Of a stretch of 16,885 nt of DNA, positions 14,456 to 16,885 are shown one piece after another. The DNA is from Pseudomonadota bacterium (GTDB lineage: Bacteria; Pseudomonadota; Gammaproteobacteria; Burkholderiales; Burkholderiaceae_B): the NCBI GenBank assembly GCA_023389535.1, contig JAEWEH010000371.1, positions 1 through 16,885 on the forward strand. Direction: 5' to 3'. A program made the position numbers and the translations under genes. A model generated the notes under the pieces. The model had not been told where the DNA came from. It made no database searches and worked only from the letters and a program-made list of their open reading frames with translations. Position 1 is the stretch's first letter, and every line of letters starts with the position of its first letter.

Positions 14456-15577
14456 ATGAGCGCGAACAGATGGCGCTACGCCATGGACGCAGCTGGCGCG
14501 GGCGCCCGGGCGAAGACGGCAATGTCCGGCAGCGACGCGCGGAATGCGGGCGGCAGCGCGTACACACAAGCCCGGACACCATCTGCTTCCAACGAGCGCG
14601 GCCTGTTCCAGCGCAAGTTGGCGCGCTATCTGGTGGTCGTGGCAATTCTGCTGGTCTACCCTTGGCTGGCTTCGAACTTCTTTACTTTTCAGATTGGCGC
14701 GCAGTCGTTGGTTCTTGGCGTTATTGCGCTTTCGCTGACTTTCCTGGCGGGCTACGGCGGCATAGTCAGTCTTTCCCAGATGACTCTCGCCGGCATTGCC
14801 GGCTATGCGGTCGCCATATTCGGTCACTCTGCCGTCAGTCAGATCAGTCTCGAATGGCCTTGGTGGCTGGCGTCGTTCATGGCAGTGCTCCTTTCCGTCG
14901 CCGCGGCCACACTGATAGGGCTGATCTCCGTACGCACCGACGGCATCTATACCATCATGATCACCTTGGCAATCGGGGTGGCGATGTTCTATCTGACGCA
15001 GCAGAATTACACGATATTCAATGGATTCCAGGGCTTCTCCAGTTTATTCCCCCCTGAAATCCTGGGCATCGGCTTGAAGGACCCCGTGCCGTTCTACTAC
15101 CTGTCGCTTTGCGTTGCGTTGGCGGCGTATGCGGCGGTCAAGTACCTGGTACGCACCCCGTTCGGCATGGCCCTGCAAGGCACCCGCGACAACGCTCGGC
15201 GCATGCGGGCGCTGGGCTTCAACGTTGCTGCGCACCGCATCGCGGCACATGCGTTTGCTGGGTTGCTGGCCGGCATCGGCGGTGTCCTGCTGGTCTGGTA
15301 CAACGGCCGCATTTCGCCGGGGACGATAGGCACCACGGCGCTTATCAATATTCTCATCATTGCCGTCATCGGCGGCTTGCGCCATCCCCTGGGCGCTTTC
15401 ATTGGCGCGCTGGTTTTTGTTCTGTTGCAGAACTTCGCGATCGACCTCATCGATCGCGAGCGCTTCAACCTGGTTATCGGCGGAGCTTTTCTGCTGATCC
15501 TGATTTTCTCGCCGGACGGCTTGTTGGGCTTATGGCGGCGAGTACGTGGCCTGTTTCACCCGGCCCGCAAAGAATAG
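14456..15577 (+). CDS. livM: Branched-chain-amino-acid-type ABC transporter permease, LivM-like
   Basis: A 373-residue second HAAT permease, with hydrophobic segments from about residue 57 onward. The hallmarks are SLTFLAGYGGIVSLSQMTLAGIAGYAVA (family pattern L-N-L-x-x-G-x-x-G-x-x-S-x-G), LISVRTDGIYTIMITLA, and the ATPase-contact loop GMALQGTRDNARRMRALGFNVA, then LAGIGGVLLVW and VIGGLRHPLGAFIGALVFVLL. The first 50 or so residues are an Ala/Gly/Ser/Arg-rich polar extension without homology I recognise; internal ATGs at 14483 and 14522 could shorten it. The ATG at 14456 lies two bases after the livH stop. Together with LivH and the binding protein it makes a nearly complete importer; the two ATPases are not in view. 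Confidence 0.93.
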   Translation: MSANRWRYAMDAAGAGARAKTAMSGSDARNAGGSAYTQARTPSASNERGLFQRKLARYLVVVAILLVYPWLASNFFTFQIGAQSLVLGVIALSLTFLAGYGGIVSLSQMTLAGIAGYAVAIFGHSAVSQISLEWPWWLASFMAVLLSVAAATLIGLISVRTDGIYTIMITLAIGVAMFYLTQQNYTIFNGFQGFSSLFPPEILGIGLKDPVPFYYLSLCVALAAYAAVKYLVRTPFGMALQGTRDNARRMRALGFNVAAHRIAAHAFAGLLAGIGGVLLVWYNGRISPGTIGTTALINILIIAVIGGLRHPLGAFIGALVFVLLQNFAIDLIDRERFNLVIGGAFLLILIFSPDGLLGLWRRVRGLFHPARKE

Positions 15578-15621
15578 GGCGAAATGCGTAGGTCATTGAT
15601 CACAACAATCGGAGACACCAC

Positions 15622-16863
15622 ATGAAACCAACAAGCATTTACTTTGGCGCCGCTGCGCTGGCGATGGCGCTGGGCGGCCTTAGCGCCGCTGCGCAAGGAC
15701 AGGAAACTTTGAAGATCGGTGTGCTGGCGACCCTGGAAGGCGCCTTGACCGTATCCGGCCAGGATGGAATGCGTGGTATGGAACTGGCCATGCGACAGCA
15801 CAACTTTACCGCCGGCGGAAAAAAGATCGAGGTGATCCGCGCATCGTCGACCGGTCAACCGGATACGGCCGTTAATGCCGCCCGCAAACTGGTGGAGCAG
15901 GACAAGGTTGCGATCCTCATCGGGCCGCTATCCGGTTCCGAGGGCATCGCAGTGAAAGACTACGCCAAAACGCAGCCGGGCGTCATCTTCGTGAATGGGT
16001 CGTCTGCTGCTCAGGAAACCACCCTGAAAGATCCGGCGCCCAATTTTTATCGCTTCTCGACCGATGGCGCGCAGTGGTCGGCCGGGCTGGGGTCATATGT
16101 TTATCACGACAAGGGCTATAAGAAGGTCGCCATCGTGGCGGAAGACTATTCCTTCCCCTATGCCCAGGTCCAAGGCTTCATGATCGAATTCTGTAAGGCC
16201 GGCGGCAAAGTGCCGGACAAGCAATGGGTGCCTTTGGGGACTAAGGACTATTCTTCAGTCATCGCCAAGCTGCCCACAGACATAGACGCCATCTATGTCG
16301 CCCTGGGCGGCTCGGATGCCGTCAACTTCTTCTCGCAATATGAGCAGTCCGGCGGCAACAAGCCGTTCATCGGCGGGTCCATCACGGTTGACCAAACGGT
16401 ACTGAGCTATAAGGGCAAGCGCCGCGACGCATTGGTCGGTACGCCGGCGGCCGGCCCCACGGCGGACAACTGGGATAACCCTGCCTGGAACAAGTTCGTG
16501 CAGGACTACCGCGACGCCAAATTCGAGAACGCCTATCCCACCCCCGGTTTGTTTGCGCACGCCTATTACGTCAACACCAAGGCCGTACTCGCTGGTCTGG
16601 ACGCTGTCAAAGGCGAAGTCGGCAAACTCGGCGCGCATCTGGCCGGCATGACGCTGGATACTCCCACGGGCCCGGTCAAGCTGGATGAAAACCGCAACGG
16701 CGTGGCGAATATCTTCCTGACCGAGGTCGCCAAGGGTGACGATGGCAAGCTCTATAACAAAGTGGTGAAGATCAACTCGGATATCACGCAAACGCTGGGC
16801 CTGAGCAAAGAGGAGTTCGCCAAGATGGGCTTCGGTACGCGCACTAACCCCGAATGCAAGTAG
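15622..16863 (+). CDS. Liv-type periplasmic substrate-binding protein
   Basis: A 413-residue type I periplasmic binding protein (LivJ/AmiC-like Peripla_BP_6 family) serving the adjacent permeases. A signal peptide is evident: MKPTSIYFGAAALAMALGGL followed by a small-residue cleavage region near 23-25, after which the mature protein opens LKIGVLATLEGALTVSGQDG, the usual first beta strand and ligand-contact loop. The AILIGPLSGSEGIAVKDYA and VNGSSAAQETT regions match the ligand-facing segments of lobe I, and the C-terminus ends NPEC, with one other cysteine (FCKAGG) in the mature chain. The ATG has GGAGA about eight bases upstream. A 44-bp gap separates it from livM. The ligand is unknown; relatives bind amino acids, amides or aromatic acids. 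Confidence 0.94.
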   Translation: MKPTSIYFGAAALAMALGGLSAAAQGQETLKIGVLATLEGALTVSGQDGMRGMELAMRQHNFTAGGKKIEVIRASSTGQPDTAVNAARKLVEQDKVAILIGPLSGSEGIAVKDYAKTQPGVIFVNGSSAAQETTLKDPAPNFYRFSTDGAQWSAGLGSYVYHDKGYKKVAIVAEDYSFPYAQVQGFMIEFCKAGGKVPDKQWVPLGTKDYSSVIAKLPTDIDAIYVALGGSDAVNFFSQYEQSGGNKPFIGGSITVDQTVLSYKGKRRDALVGTPAAGPTADNWDNPAWNKFVQDYRDAKFENAYPTPGLFAHAYYVNTKAVLAGLDAVKGEVGKLGAHLAGMTLDTPTGPVKLDENRNGVANIFLTEVAKGDDGKLYNKVVKINSDITQTLGLSKEEFAKMGFGTRTNPECK

Positions 16864-16883
16864 GGCATTGTGCCCACGCTTTT
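16863..16883 (+). terminator. Possible intrinsic terminator or attenuator after the binding-protein gene
   Basis: GGGCA and TGCCC form a perfect 5-bp stem with a TTG loop, beginning in the stop codon, followed four bases later by TTTT. The short stem and interrupted T run make it weak. It may mark the operon end or reduce read-through into ATPase genes lying beyond the window, since binding-protein genes are often separated from their transporter genes by such hairpins. Confidence 0.35.
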
Positions 16884-16885
16884 CA

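Noticed and set aside
16255..16791. Open frame on the minus strand (178 codons)
   Set aside because: Antisense shadow of the binding-protein gene; no motifs and no promoter or operon context.

Overview
The window is a GC-rich, tightly packed bacterial chromosome segment with no mobile elements, tRNAs, rRNAs or CRISPR arrays visible. Two features suggest a beta-proteobacterium of the Bordetella/Achromobacter/Pusillimonas type (Alcaligenaceae): a Bug-family (TctC-like) periplasmic receptor leading a catabolic operon, and catabolic genes mixed with branched-chain-amino-acid-type ABC transporter genes. That placement is an inference from gene content, not from a marker gene.

Left block (1-7103, all minus strand, read right to left). 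One apparent operon runs: Bug receptor, then the large (molybdenum), CoxG-like, medium (FAD) and small (2Fe-2S) components of a three-subunit xanthine-dehydrogenase-family hydroxylase, then a class A FAD monooxygenase, an isochorismatase-fold amidohydrolase, and the first 23 codons of another protein that may be an alpha/beta hydrolase. Genes overlap or lie a few bases apart, except for a hairpin-bearing 59-bp gap before the amidohydrolase. The order suggests uptake, hydroxylation of a (probably N-heteroaromatic or purine-like) ring with water-derived oxygen, a second O2-dependent hydroxylation or ring opening, and hydrolysis of the resulting amide. No ring-cleavage dioxygenase is visible.

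Centre (7223-9624, plus strand). An IclR-type regulator diverges from the Bug operon. It is followed by xdhC and a mocA-like nucleotidyltransferase, which prepare and insert the molybdenum cofactor for enzymes such as the one in the left block. A 15-bp perfect palindrome in the divergent gap is a candidate IclR-family operator.

Right block (9712-16863). A TetR-type regulator (minus) diverges from a second operon (plus): fumarylacetoacetate-hydrolase-family enzyme, alpha/beta hydrolase, imidazolonepropionase-like amidohydrolase, LivH-like and LivM-like permeases, and a Liv-type periplasmic binding protein. The matching ATPases (LivG/LivF) are not in the window. The divergent gap carries a 39-bp imperfect palindrome, a strong candidate for the TetR operator. 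A small hairpin with a T run follows the last gene.

In outline, the window holds two neighbouring, separately regulated catabolic/uptake units. The first is clearly a molybdenum-hydroxylase pathway with its own cofactor-loading genes. The second is a hydrolase set with its own importer. Whether they act on the same compound cannot be told from sequence alone. I cannot name either substrate.
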